64,000 nt of DNA, from positions 1 to 64,000 of the forward strand of contig JAZRKQ010000037.1 in the NCBI GenBank assembly GCA_045646385.1, given 5' to 3'. This DNA is from SIG455 sp045646385 (GTDB taxonomy: Bacteria; Bacillota; Clostridia; UMGS1810). Shown piece by piece: positions 8,404 through 17,294 of this stretch. Under the pieces are notes generated by a model. It saw only the letters and a list, made by a program, of their open reading frames with translations. It searched no databases and had not been told where the DNA came from. A program made the position numbers and the translations under genes. How positions within the stretch are numbered: the stretch's first letter is position 1; every line of letters starts with the position of its first letter.

Positions 8404-9264
8404 ATGAGATACACACTTGCCGAACTTGGTATAGAATTAAATCTTAAATATGATTATGCGCTCCGCCGAATGAAGGATTATAAATCCGAGTTCGGCGGAA
8501 CTCATATAAGGATAAATATTGAAGAAGATAATTCAATCATTTTGCCTGAATATACCGAGCAGATCCCCTATCAATTCAAGAATTACTGGCTTAAATTTTC
8601 TGATGGTGGTTTTGGTGCATTCCGCACATTGATTAATTCAGACTACATAATATTTTTTGCAAGGTGGAATAAAGACGCCACAGAAGCCACAATAAAAATG
8701 GCGGATGTAACACGATTTGGCGGCAAAAGTACAGAACTGCGTGAATTTTCTTATGTTGGCGAAGTTTTGAGGCTTATGATGCCGTTTCATAACCGTATTG
8801 TGCTGCATAGTTCTGCGTTATCTCTGGATGACCACGGTGTGGCTTTTTCTGCTGCATCAGGGACAGGAAAATCCACCCACGCTAACCTATGGAAAAGATT
8901 ATATCCAGAATGTGTGGCTATAAATGATGATGCGCCTATTATATATGATAACGGAAACGGATTTCGTCTGTATGGAGAACCTTGGAGCGGAAAAACTGCC
9001 ATTAATGCAAATATTTCCGCGCCACTTGATGCAATTGTCTGCATTGAACAGGACAAAACAAATCATATAGAACAAATTCCACCAAGAAAATCATTTCCGT
9101 TTTTATTGGATGGCATTGTTCCCACCCCACTTAATGAACGTGAAGAAAAAAAGATTTCAATTTTATCCGACATAATTTCTAATACTAAAATTTATATGCT
9201 TGGTTGTCTGCCCAATGACGAGGCAGCCATTATATGCAAAGAAAAAATTTGGAAAGAGATGTGA
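8404..9264 (+). CDS. HPr kinase/phosphorylase-like protein (peptide serine kinase candidate)
   Basis: This 286-residue protein has an N-terminal region of about 120 residues without a clear motif, then an HprK-type kinase domain: VLHSSAL with His135, Walker A SAASGTGKST at 149-158, AINDDAP with Asp175/Asp176, and LYGEPWSGK at 189-197. It lacks the N-terminal domain of true HprK, and no HPr or PTS genes are near. Homologues in lasso clusters phosphorylate the C-terminal Ser of the precursor. The gene starts 3 nt after the stop of the small peptide, so the two are almost certainly translated together. Kinase fold: confident. Substrate: inferred from position and from the peptide's terminal Ser. 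Confidence 0.85.
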   Translation: MRYTLAELGIELNLKYDYALRRMKDYKSEFGGTHIRINIEEDNSIILPEYTEQIPYQFKNYWLKFSDGGFGAFRTLINSDYIIFFARWNKDATEATIKMADVTRFGGKSTELREFSYVGEVLRLMMPFHNRIVLHSSALSLDDHGVAFSAASGTGKSTHANLWKRLYPECVAINDDAPIIYDNGNGFRLYGEPWSGKTAINANISAPLDAIVCIEQDKTNHIEQIPPRKSFPFLLDGIVPTPLNEREEKKISILSDIISNTKIYMLGCLPNDEAAIICKEKIWKEM

Positions 9265-9269
9265 ACCAT

Positions 9270-10595
9270 ATGAAAAAAAGAATTATTTCTACGATTTTAC
9301 TTATAACAGTTGCAATGTGCAGTTGTTTAACCGCCTTTGCTGCTGATGTAACCCTTTCCGATATAGACAGTTCGCACTGGGCATATTCATCTATTGCTGA
9401 ATTGGTATCTAAAGGCACTGTAAACGGATATCCGGATGGTACTTTTAAACCAAACGGCATAGTAACATACGCTGAATTTGAAAAAATGATTACCGGCGAA
9501 TGGAAAAACAACCCCGCTCCTATCAACAGAGAAGCAGCGCTTGATATGCTTTGGTCATATAGCGGAAAACCCGAAAACTATAGTGCCCCCGGCATTATCA
9601 CCTCACAGATGGCTAACACAAAAGCCGCCGCTTGGGGATATGATACGGGTCTTATGCAGGGAAACGACGGACTCAACCTCCGTCCTGAAGATACACTTAC
9701 AAGAGCGGAGGCTTCTACTTTGATTGTACGCTCAACAAAACCTGTTGAAGGCAACCACTCTTTTGTATCTTCAATATCAGAAAATATTTTGAAACTTGTT
9801 TGGGATACTTACGGAATTTTTAGCAGTGAATACGTTGCTGATGAAAAAATTACTGCCGAAGAATTGTGGGGTGCTACAAAGAAATTAGGTGCGCTTAAAT
9901 CAAACGAGAGTCTTGTTCAAGGTACAACGGTTGAAGATGCTGCAACACTTCTCATTTATAGTTCGGTTGTTCGTTCTAAGATGTCTATAACAGTTAAAAC
10001 GACTACTGACGGAGTAACCGATAAATATGGACCTATCACTAAAATCTATGCTGCTTATGCATATGAGAATGGTCTTGTTCTTCCCGCTGATGCTTCTGCT
10101 CAGGCAACTAAGAAAGACATCGCATTATTGCTTATACAGTTGGATGACTTGATTGGTAAAGACGGGCTTAAAATAAACAAAAATATGGCTGAATACCCTG
10201 CAAACTATGCAGACTATGCTTTCTTAGCTGAAGGTGTTCCGGTATACGCTTACACTATTCCCTTTGGCCTCGATTCAAAACCCGTAGATACATATAAATT
10301 TGCAAACAACTTTTCCTTTATTTTCGAAAACTTCTTAACCGAAATGGAAAATAAATATGGTAAAGATAAAGTCGATTTCAATTACTACTCTAATATGGCT
10401 TGTCAGGACGACACTGATATGATTTTGAGAGTTAAGTGCAAACTTACTAACACTAATGCTTATGAACTCTTTGGTGCAGGATATGAGAATGCTGGCAATG
10501 AGTTTTATATGGATATCCATGCAGGAGAACCAGTATCAAATCTGTTTATTTCAACAAGTACCGCTAAAATCGGTAAATTTGTCTGCAACCAATAA
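9270..10595 (+). CDS. Exported protein with S-layer homology (SLH) domains
   Basis: The protein has 441 residues from ATG 9270, chosen because a signal peptide follows directly (MKKRIISTILLITVAMCSCLTAFA) and GGAAAGAG lies upstream; the frame is open 12 codons earlier. A good SLH module spans about 30-75 (LSDIDSSHWAYSSIAELV, VNGYPDGTFKPNGIVTYAEF), and a second, weaker one lies near 115-150 (GLMQGNDGLNLRPEDTLTRAEAS). A third stretch near 250-285 is SLH-like but degenerate. SLH modules bind pyruvylated secondary wall polymers, so the protein should sit on the cell surface. The C-terminal 150 residues are of unknown type. It is the last gene of the island, 5 nt after the kinase-like gene. Confidence 0.85.
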   Translation: MKKRIISTILLITVAMCSCLTAFAADVTLSDIDSSHWAYSSIAELVSKGTVNGYPDGTFKPNGIVTYAEFEKMITGEWKNNPAPINREAALDMLWSYSGKPENYSAPGIITSQMANTKAAAWGYDTGLMQGNDGLNLRPEDTLTRAEASTLIVRSTKPVEGNHSFVSSISENILKLVWDTYGIFSSEYVADEKITAEELWGATKKLGALKSNESLVQGTTVEDAATLLIYSSVVRSKMSITVKTTTDGVTDKYGPITKIYAAYAYENGLVLPADASAQATKKDIALLLIQLDDLIGKDGLKINKNMAEYPANYADYAFLAEGVPVYAYTIPFGLDSKPVDTYKFANNFSFIFENFLTEMENKYGKDKVDFNYYSNMACQDDTDMILRVKCKLTNTNAYELFGAGYENAGNEFYMDIHAGEPVSNLFISTSTAKIGKFVCNQ

Positions 10596-10610
10596 ATTAT
10601 AATTAAATTA

Positions 10611-10637
10611 AAAGAGGCTGTATAAACAGCCTCTTTT
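10611..10637. terminator. Bidirectional terminator between the SLH gene and fbp
   Basis: AAAGAGGCTGT pairs with ACAGCCTCTTT around a 4-nt loop, with T-tract on the plus side and A-rich sequence on the other. It ends the plus-strand island and overlaps the stop codon of fbp. Confidence 0.9.
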
Positions 10638-12615
10638 ATATTCTTTCTTTTATTATTCCCGATTCAAAACATTTTAGTAAAAGTTTTAAATCATCGATTT
10701 TTTCGCTTAAAGTTTTTCCTATATCAGTATCTTTAACTCTTATTTTATCTACTGAGTGTTCAAAAATCACAGTATCAGACAGTATATCATCATTATCTTT
10801 AATTGCGTTATGCACACCCTTAAATGGCTGATGGGCAGAAATTCTCATGCCTGAAGCATTATATATTAAAGTATATCCTGCAATACCTGTTGATTTGTGA
10901 TACGCACGGCAAAATCCTCCATCTATAAGTATAAGTTTTCCATTAGCCTTAATGGGTTCTTCTCCCTTTTTACGTTTGACGGGGATATGCCCGTTAATTA
11001 TATGCGAACCAACACCCCCCAAAGAAAATTCCTCTAATATTTTTTTAACAGTAGTTTCATCGTTCCAACAGCGATAATAAGCGTTTTTTGGCTCTTTCCA
11101 AGCACTTTTATCATCTATTAAAAGACGTTCAAATGTAGTTATTTTCTTTCTTCCGCATAAGGGAGAATCTTTTCCGCACCACAGATACCAAAGAAAATCT
11201 TCTCCAAATATTTTGCTTCTACTCCCCTCTTTTGAAAAATATCCTTGTCTTGCTGTAATATCACAAAAATCCATAAATTCTCTTCCGCTTTTTTTATCTG
11301 CAAATGAAAATGTCATAAAACTTCCGTCATCATTTAACGGAACACATCCATGAAACAAAAGATTTTTATTGAAAATGGTGTATATTTCACCCTTTTCAAA
11401 AAGAAAACTCACGTGGCTCTGCAGTTTTTCCGATCGAATAAAAGCGGTTTTTAAATATTGCATAACCTCATTTTCCTGATTTGTAAGTTCATAAGGATTA
11501 TTAACATCTATAGTAGGAAAATCTATATCTTTCAGAGCATAAACTTTATTATTTATTTTTATGCTTCTACTATTCCAATCAATTTTATCCAAAAGTAGTC
11601 TGTCATCCATTTTGAATTCCGGATTTCGAAGAATTGTCTGTCCTTCCAGTTTAAACTGTATTACGCTTATTGCCTTGTGCATACGTGCGACAAGCACATC
11701 ATCGTCTTTTTGTATAAAATCGCTTTCTGAATTAACTTTAGGCATATAATTCGAAACATCACATTTTCCATATACCTCATTTGCAAAAAGAGACAGCGAC
11801 CTCAAAGAAATTCCGTACCCGATTTCAATAACATCAAGATTTTTATATGTAATTGAATTATTTAAAACAGTAGCAATACAAACAGTTGAGCCCGCTGCAG
11901 CCCCCATCCAAAGTATATCATGATTTCCCCATTGTATATCAATCGATTTTTCTTTGCACAGTTCATCTATTATAATATCTGCACGTGGTCCCCTGTCAAA
12001 AATATCTCCTATAATATGTAGATGGTCTATAACCATACTTTTTATAGCGGAGCAAACTGCTTCAATTACTTCCTCTGCCGCTCCTTCGTTTATTATTGAT
12101 TTTAAAATATTGGCATAATACTGTTCTTTGTTAATAGCATCGTAATCATTGTTTAAAAGTTCATCAATAATATAGTCATATCCCTGTGCAGTTCTGGATA
12201 AATGTTTACGCACCTTTGAACGCGTATATTTACTGCTTACAAGTCTACATACTTCAAGTAATCTGCTAAGCGTTACCATATACCAGTCATTTATTTCATT
12301 ATGTTTACGCACTCTATTAATTTCATCAAGTTTTTCTTCCGGATAGTAAATCAGAGTAGAAAGTTCTGCCCTCTCATATAAAGTGAGTGTTCTTGAAAAA
12401 AGCTGATCAACCTTCTTTTTTATTACCCCAGATGCATTCCTTCGTATATGAGAAAATGCCTGATGCTCGCCATGTAAATCGCTCATAAAATGCTCTGTTC
12501 CTTTAGGAAGATTTAAAATCGCATTCAAGTTAATTATCTCGTTTAACACCGCACTACGGTTGGAATATACTCGGGAAAGTTCCTTTAAATATTTTTTCTC
12601 ATTTTCTTTAAACAC
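10636..12615 (-). CDS. fbp: Fructose-1,6-bisphosphatase, class III
   Basis: This 659-residue enzyme hydrolyses fructose 1,6-bisphosphate in gluconeogenesis. The class III (Firmicute) form is a metallophosphoesterase, shown by DLHGEHQAF near the N-terminus, GDIFDRGP and WGNHDILWMG. The length matches the class, usually 640-670. The start is taken as GTG 12615 (VFKENEKKYL), with GGAGG 8 nt upstream; a TTG five codons earlier overlaps that site. The gene stands alone between a terminator and tRNA-Leu. A possible promoter is at 12659-12688. Confidence 0.95.
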   Translation of the reverse strand: MFKENEKKYLKELSRVYSNRSAVLNEIINLNAILNLPKGTEHFMSDLHGEHQAFSHIRRNASGVIKKKVDQLFSRTLTLYERAELSTLIYYPEEKLDEINRVRKHNEINDWYMVTLSRLLEVCRLVSSKYTRSKVRKHLSRTAQGYDYIIDELLNNDYDAINKEQYYANILKSIINEGAAEEVIEAVCSAIKSMVIDHLHIIGDIFDRGPRADIIIDELCKEKSIDIQWGNHDILWMGAAAGSTVCIATVLNNSITYKNLDVIEIGYGISLRSLSLFANEVYGKCDVSNYMPKVNSESDFIQKDDDVLVARMHKAISVIQFKLEGQTILRNPEFKMDDRLLLDKIDWNSRSIKINNKVYALKDIDFPTIDVNNPYELTNQENEVMQYLKTAFIRSEKLQSHVSFLFEKGEIYTIFNKNLLFHGCVPLNDDGSFMTFSFADKKSGREFMDFCDITARQGYFSKEGSRSKIFGEDFLWYLWCGKDSPLCGRKKITTFERLLIDDKSAWKEPKNAYYRCWNDETTVKKILEEFSLGGVGSHIINGHIPVKRKKGEEPIKANGKLILIDGGFCRAYHKSTGIAGYTLIYNASGMRISAHQPFKGVHNAIKDNDDILSDTVIFEHSVDKIRVKDTDIGKTLSEKIDDLKLLLKCFESGIIKERI

Positions 12616-12658
12616 TTTTATAACCTCCAAATAGTTACGTTAGTAATTATATATGAAC

Positions 12659-12688
12659 GTTATATCCGGTTTAGTCATTTACTATCAA
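12659..12688 (-). promoter_or_regulatory. Possible fbp promoter
   Basis: Minus-strand TTGATA (12688-12683), 18 nt, TATAAC (12664-12659). The match is moderate and the spacing acceptable. Confidence 0.45.
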
Positions 12689-12758
12689 TAACATATTTTA
12701 TAAGAACCCACGCCAAGATATAAATAAACCACTTTTTGAATTTTTTTGAAATTAACTC

Positions 12759-12787
12759 TTGATTTTTTTATTTTCATATGTTATACT
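12759..12787 (+). promoter_or_regulatory. tRNA-Leu promoter
   Basis: TTGATT (12759-12764), 17 nt spacer, TATACT (12782-12787), about 29 nt before the expected tRNA precursor region. Confidence 0.7.
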
Positions 12788-12822
12788 GTTCAAGTGGTTT
12801 GCATCAGAATATTTTAGTATCT

Positions 12823-12906
12823 GCGGATATGGCGGAATTGGCAGACGCGCATGGTTCAGGTCCATGTGAGAGCAATCTCATGGAGGTTCAAGTCCTCTTA
12901 TCCGCA
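12823..12906 (+). tRNA. tRNA-Leu (anticodon CAG)
   Basis: The acceptor arms GCGGATA/TATCCGC pair fully. The anticodon arm is CATGG-TTCAGGT-CCATG, so the anticodon is CAG (codon CUG), and a long variable arm (TGAGAGCAATCTCA) is typical of tRNA-Leu. The T-loop is GTTCAAGT. The discriminator is A and CCA is not encoded. Confidence 0.95.
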
Positions 12907-12910
12907 CTTT

Positions 12911-12936
12911 AACCAAGACATATGTCTTGGTTTTTT
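12911..12936 (+). terminator. Terminator after tRNA-Leu
   Basis: The perfect palindrome AACCAAGACATATGTCTTGGTT is followed by a T-run, immediately after the tRNA. Readthrough would supply trmB. Confidence 0.85.
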
Positions 12937-12967
12937 GTTATCTGTCACTAAAAGGAGATTTTTTAAA

Positions 12968-13606
12968 ATGCGAATGAGGAATAAGAAACATCTTGCTGAA
13001 AGATTGGAAAACTGCTCTGATTTAATTATATATGATATTGCAAAATACAACGGTGACATTAAGGCAATATTTGATAATAATAATCCAATCCGAATGGAAA
13101 TTGGATGCGGTAAAGGTGGTTTTATATTAGAAACAGCCAAGCGAAACCCGAGTATTAACTTTATTGCTGTAGAAAAAAACAGTAATGTATTAGTGCTTGC
13201 TGCCGAAAAGATTAAAAATGAAGGACTTACTAATGTGAAATTCTTGGCAGGAGATGCAAATATGCTATATGGATTTGAAACAAAAACGAAGTGCGATGTT
13301 ATCTACATAAACTTTTGTGATCCGTGGCACAAAAACAGTTATCGAAGACGGCGATTAACGCACACTAATCATCTTGCATTATGGGAAAAACTTCTAATTA
13401 AAAATGGGGAAATCCATTTTAAAACTGATAACAAAAATCTTTTTGAATTCTCTCTAAATTCTTTTTCTGATTATGATATGAAACTTAAAAACATTTCTTT
13501 TGATTTACACAATTCTGGGTTTGAAGATAATGTGATGACGGAGTACGAGAAATTGTTTTCGGAAAAAGGTCAACCTATATATCGATGCGAAGCAATATAT
13601 AGATAA
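12968..13606 (+). CDS. trmB: tRNA (guanine-N7-)-methyltransferase
   Basis: TrmB methylates G46 in the variable loop of tRNAs using S-adenosylmethionine. The 212-residue protein starts at MRMRNKKH, the typical TrmB N-terminus, with AAAGGAG about 10 nt before. It shows the SAM site MEIGCGKGGFILETA, AVEKNSNV, and the TrmB signature INFCDPWHKNSYRRRRLTH, followed by FKTDNKNLFE. The frame is open upstream through the tRNA gene, but that extension is not coding. It lies just after tRNA-Leu, without its own clear promoter. Confidence 0.95.
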   Translation: MRMRNKKHLAERLENCSDLIIYDIAKYNGDIKAIFDNNNPIRMEIGCGKGGFILETAKRNPSINFIAVEKNSNVLVLAAEKIKNEGLTNVKFLAGDANMLYGFETKTKCDVIYINFCDPWHKNSYRRRRLTHTNHLALWEKLLIKNGEIHFKTDNKNLFEFSLNSFSDYDMKLKNISFDLHNSGFEDNVMTEYEKLFSEKGQPIYRCEAIYR

Positions 13607-13677
13607 TATTTATTTCCGTTTTATTGATTTTCACATATAAATATGACCTCCCATAAAATAAATTGAGAGGTGATATT

Positions 13678-13845
13678 ATGAACACTTACGGATTGACTGC
13701 ATCCATAACAGCAATTGCAAATGCCCTATCGTGTAATTTAACAACTGACGAACTTACATTACTTGCCTCTATACTTGTGCAATTGGGAGATACTTTAGTA
13801 ACAATTTCCACACTAAGAACGGCTTGTAAAACAAACAAATATTGA
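13678..13845 (+). CDS. Small protein, DUF6774-like
   Basis: A 55-residue protein, MNTYGLTASITAIANALS and on, with GAGAGGTGAT just before ATG 13678. The pattern ITAIANALSCNLTTDELTLLASILVQLGDTLVTIS resembles the short DUF6774 family of Clostridia, whose function is unknown. It is helical and amphipathic with two Cys residues and no membrane segment. It lies between trmB and a bidirectional terminator. Confidence 0.7.
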   Translation: MNTYGLTASITAIANALSCNLTTDELTLLASILVQLGDTLVTISTLRTACKTNKY

Positions 13846-13874
13846 AAACAATTATTTGGTATTTATAAATATAA

Positions 13875-13903
13875 AAAATGACACTGCTATGCAGTGTCAT
13901 TTT
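13875..13903. terminator. Bidirectional terminator
   Basis: AAAATGACACTGC pairs with GCAGTGTCATTTT around a TAT loop. It separates the convergent small-protein gene and the cation efflux gene. Confidence 0.9.
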
Positions 13904-13904
13904 C

Positions 13905-14792
13905 TTATTGGTGATGGTGATGATGCGCTGAACAAACAGGAACTTTTACACGGCAATTTTCCTCATGGCATCTCTCCCCTTCTGTTTCAAGTTCGAGAGT
14001 TGCGTGAGTAATGCCGTGTTCGGCAAGTTCCTCACGCACTTTTTCTTTTATCAGGTGCGTTTCTTCATTTGTTACAATATGCATCGTAGCATAATTGTTA
14101 TGACCGTCCATACTCCAGATATGAATGTGGTGAACGTCTTTTACCCCATCAATGTGAGCAAGATGCTCTTTAATTTCAGAAATATTTATATTATGAGGTG
14201 TTTTTTCAAGAAAAAGGTCAAGAACCTCCTTTAGATTTTTAACAGCGTTTATAAGTATAAATATAGCCACACAAATAGACATAACAGGATCTATAACAGA
14301 AAAATCGGTAAAGCGCATAACAACCGCGCCCACAAGCACAACTATCCACCCAAGCACATCTTCTACCATATGAAGATTAACTGCTTTTTGATTCAGAGAA
14401 TGACCCTCACGTGTGAAAAAAGCGGCGGTTAAATTTACGACAACACCAAACACGGCAAAGAGTATCATACCATTATAGTTGATTTCAACAGGATTTATAA
14501 TTCTGTTAACTGAATTATAAATAACCATTACAGAGCCAAAAAGTAAAATCAAAGTTGTTATAACACTACCTATAACAGAATATCTTGCATAACCATATGT
14601 ATATTGGTCATCAGGTTGCTTTTTACTCTTTTTCTCAAGAAAATATGATATACCTATACTTGTCGCATCGCCTATATCGTGAATTGCGTCAGATACAATG
14701 GCAACACTTCGTGTAAATAAACCACCAAAAAATTCGAAAATAGAAAATGTCAAATTTAAAATAAAGGCAACAAATATATTTTTCTCTGTCAT
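13905..14792 (-). CDS. Cation diffusion facilitator family transporter
   Basis: This 295-residue inner-membrane antiporter of the CDF family exports divalent metals such as Zn or Cd in exchange for protons. It has six predicted membrane segments. The metal site is seen as SDAIHDIGD in TM2 and HMVEDVLGW in TM5, and a cytoplasmic C-terminal domain (VHHIHIWSMDGHNNYATMHIV) follows. The tail is Cys/His-rich (CHEENC... ending SAHHHHHQ), a likely extra metal-binding segment. ATG 14792 is chosen because GGAGG lies 7 nt upstream; a neighbouring ATG at 14795 and a longer open frame are less likely. Confidence 0.92.
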   Translation of the reverse strand: MTEKNIFVAFILNLTFSIFEFFGGLFTRSVAIVSDAIHDIGDATSIGISYFLEKKSKKQPDDQYTYGYARYSVIGSVITTLILLFGSVMVIYNSVNRIINPVEINYNGMILFAVFGVVVNLTAAFFTREGHSLNQKAVNLHMVEDVLGWIVVLVGAVVMRFTDFSVIDPVMSICVAIFILINAVKNLKEVLDLFLEKTPHNINISEIKEHLAHIDGVKDVHHIHIWSMDGHNNYATMHIVTNEETHLIKEKVREELAEHGITHATLELETEGERCHEENCRVKVPVCSAHHHHHQ

Positions 14793-14865
14793 CATAATTC
14801 CTCCGTATTGATTTTTAATATTTATCTTGCAACATAACGAGTATATATCACAAGCAGATGCATTT

Positions 14866-15813
14866 TTAATAATCAATATTATAAAAAATTATTTCATCGC
14901 TTTCCAGATTTTCTTTATACATATCAATAGCGCGAATTGTATTGTTATTATACGTTGTATAGTAATATATACCCTTATCACAATTGCAACAAGATGTATA
15001 ATTGGTGATTTCAAACTCATCTCCCACTTTTACGCAACCTTTTTGCTGATACACAGAATACAATATATGAAAAAACTGATGCACTATGTCGTTCTCTGTG
15101 TCACCGTAAACAGAGTTTAATTTTGTAAAGCACGCTCTTACAAAGCGCGACATTGACGAAAGGTCGCCGGGGATACCAATACCCCCCATCCCCCTGCTGT
15201 ATGGTTTTAAATCTATTTTATTCGAAAAACTGTTTTCAGGGTCATTGGGGGATATATTCATATAATTATTCAAATTAAAAAGTTGCATATCGAAAGGCGG
15301 ATTATTAGTTAAAATGCCTACGGGATTTTCGTATATAATAAAACCTTTCGCAGTTTGCTCTGCCGTTATAGATTTTTCTTTATCAGAGATTATCCAATGC
15401 AAAGGAGACGGTTTCAAACTTTCATCAAACGCATCATCTGTTATATTGATGTTTTCAAGCAATTTCTTTGCTTGAGATACACTTTCGCATTGAGTTAAAA
15501 CCCAAGGTATCAGTTCATAAGATGCAACATTTGTTTTATCACTAATGGCTGAATTATAAACCGCATTATCGGGAAAATAAAGGCCAGCCATACCAAGTCC
15601 TTTTTCATTTACTGCGTCAAAATACAAAGGATAATCATTATACGGCAAAGCCATTCCTATAATTGCATAATGATTAGTGCTCCTGCTTCCATTTAAAAAC
15701 TCGAAACAGTAATTACGGGGGGTAATTGTAACTTTTTCACCAAATGTATGATGAAAGTCAAGATTTCTTCCAAAATAATGGTCTTTAACAGTAACAGAAA
15801 TTGCAGTACACAT
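14866..15813 (-). CDS. Choloylglycine hydrolase family protein (bile salt hydrolase / penicillin V acylase-like)
   Basis: This 315-residue Ntn-hydrolase cleaves amide bonds. Nucleophile Cys2 follows the initiator Met, with Arg16 and Asp19 in GRNLDF, Asn170-171 in ILTNNPPF and Arg223 in GDLSSMSRFVRA, all catalytic positions of the family. At the position that is Asn in most bile salt hydrolases (KGLGMAGLxFP) this protein has Tyr79, as in penicillin V acylases, so the preferred substrate is uncertain. No signal peptide is seen; the enzyme should be cytoplasmic. AAGGAG precedes the start. It follows the M20 dipeptidase gene by 17 nt, probably as one operon. Confidence 0.9.
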   Translation of the reverse strand: MCTAISVTVKDHYFGRNLDFHHTFGEKVTITPRNYCFEFLNGSRSTNHYAIIGMALPYNDYPLYFDAVNEKGLGMAGLYFPDNAVYNSAISDKTNVASYELIPWVLTQCESVSQAKKLLENINITDDAFDESLKPSPLHWIISDKEKSITAEQTAKGFIIYENPVGILTNNPPFDMQLFNLNNYMNISPNDPENSFSNKIDLKPYSRGMGGIGIPGDLSSMSRFVRACFTKLNSVYGDTENDIVHQFFHILYSVYQQKGCVKVGDEFEITNYTSCCNCDKGIYYYTTYNNNTIRAIDMYKENLESDEIIFYNIDY

Positions 15814-15830
15814 AAAACTCCTTTTCTTTC

Positions 15831-17270
15831 TTATTCGTTAATAATAGTATCTATTTCCACCAATGAACATACAAGTATTTTTATAGCCTCTAAAAAACCG
15901 TCCACACTCATCATTTCATCAGGCTGATGCACACCACCGTGGCCTTCGGCTATATTAATTTTTTCTCCTTTATAGTATGCCACAGTACCAATGGGAAATG
16001 CATTTTTGAGTTTACGGGCATAAGTACCTGCGGCAATTCTGAATCCTTTTGCTCCATCTATGCCTGAGATACTTGAAAATACATCCTCCAAAACTCTTTT
16101 AACAGGATTATTATCATCAATATTATAACCTGCACTTTCATCGGTAATATCGACTTCCCATAAAGCATTGCAAACTGTACAAATCTGATTTTTTACATCT
16201 TCCAGATTATACGAAAGTCCTATACGGTTATCAAAAGTTAACTTGATTTTATTGTCATCGGTCATTCGCACTATACCGTTTGCACATACAAGTTTACCGA
16301 AAATTTCATCATCATGTGCAATGCCAAATCCTGTGCCGTAGCAATCCGAAAGATATTTTGATACATCTTCAAGAATTTTTATATCGTTATCCCCGATTGC
16401 AGGACATTTAACAAGCATATCAGCCATAATCTTTGCCGCATTTAATGACGTTTCTGAATCCATAACGTGCTTTGCAATACCTTTTGAAGTAACATATATA
16501 GTATCTGCGTCTTTTGAAATTTCAAATTTTTCATTACCGTTACACATATCGGAAATCTGTTTCCACAACAAATCATTATATACAAGTTCTGCCTTTAACT
16601 CTCCCAGCACAATATTAAATGCCTCTCCGCCATGAAATCTTTTGATTGTACTTACTTTGCTTTTGCTGATTATATCAAAACGTAACATACTGCGTTCACC
16701 GCAAATACAAGGATACATTGCATCGGGAACCAATGACACATCAGGCATACTTTCATTTTCTGCAAAAGCGGCGATGTCTTCCATACCGGATTCTTCGTTA
16801 CTGCCATTAAACATAACGAGTTTGCTTTTAAAGTTCAGTCCAAGGTCACGGATGATTTTGGCAGCATATAACATTTCTATAACACCGGATTTATCATCAT
16901 TGCAACCACGTCCGAATATATATCCGTCTTTTACAATCGGTTCAAAAGGCTTACACACCTGCCATTTATCATCTACGGGCACAACGTCTGTGTGGGAAAA
17001 TATCCCAATTGATTTCTCCCCGTTTCCGTAACAGGAAAGTGCATATCCGTCTGCTTGTTTTATATCTGTTTTAAATCCGTTATTTTCAAAAAGTTCAGCC
17101 GTAACTTTAAGCACCTCGGCACATTTATCACCAAATGGTGCATCTTGCTTGGATTCGCCTTTTACAGACGGAATTTTTACAAGTTCTAACAAATCTTCAA
17201 TGATTTTATTTTTATGTGTATTAATGTATTCATCAATTCTTTTAATAATCTCTTCATTACAATATTTCAT
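15831..17270 (-). CDS. M20-family dipeptidase (PepV-like)
   Basis: A 479-residue zinc dipeptidase of the PepV type, splitting dipeptides in the cytoplasm. It has the metal ligands of the M20 fold: GIFSHTDVVP (His), GRGCNDDKSG (Asp), NEESGMED (catalytic Glu pair) and EGHGGVHQPDE near the C-terminus (His). A central lid/dimerisation insert spans about 190-340. The start at ATG 17270 (MKYCNEE) has GGAGGAG 6 nt upstream; an ATG five codons earlier contains that site and is rejected. It probably forms an operon with the choloylglycine-hydrolase family gene. Confidence 0.9.
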   Translation of the reverse strand: MKYCNEEIIKRIDEYINTHKNKIIEDLLELVKIPSVKGESKQDAPFGDKCAEVLKVTAELFENNGFKTDIKQADGYALSCYGNGEKSIGIFSHTDVVPVDDKWQVCKPFEPIVKDGYIFGRGCNDDKSGVIEMLYAAKIIRDLGLNFKSKLVMFNGSNEESGMEDIAAFAENESMPDVSLVPDAMYPCICGERSMLRFDIISKSKVSTIKRFHGGEAFNIVLGELKAELVYNDLLWKQISDMCNGNEKFEISKDADTIYVTSKGIAKHVMDSETSLNAAKIMADMLVKCPAIGDNDIKILEDVSKYLSDCYGTGFGIAHDDEIFGKLVCANGIVRMTDDNKIKLTFDNRIGLSYNLEDVKNQICTVCNALWEVDITDESAGYNIDDNNPVKRVLEDVFSSISGIDGAKGFRIAAGTYARKLKNAFPIGTVAYYKGEKINIAEGHGGVHQPDEMMSVDGFLEAIKILVCSLVEIDTIINE

Positions 17271-17294
17271 TGATATCTCCTCCATATTATATAG

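Noticed and set aside
12851..12967. Open frame extending trmB upstream through the tRNA-Leu gene
   Set aside because: The tRNA and its terminator occupy that stretch; the typical TrmB start MRMRNK with its own ribosome site begins at 12968.
13633..13660. A second sigma-K-like pattern (ACA-N16-CATAAAATA) upstream of the DUF6774-like gene
   Set aside because: Transcription would start inside or after the ribosome binding site of the gene, and in an AT-rich region the loose pattern can occur by chance.
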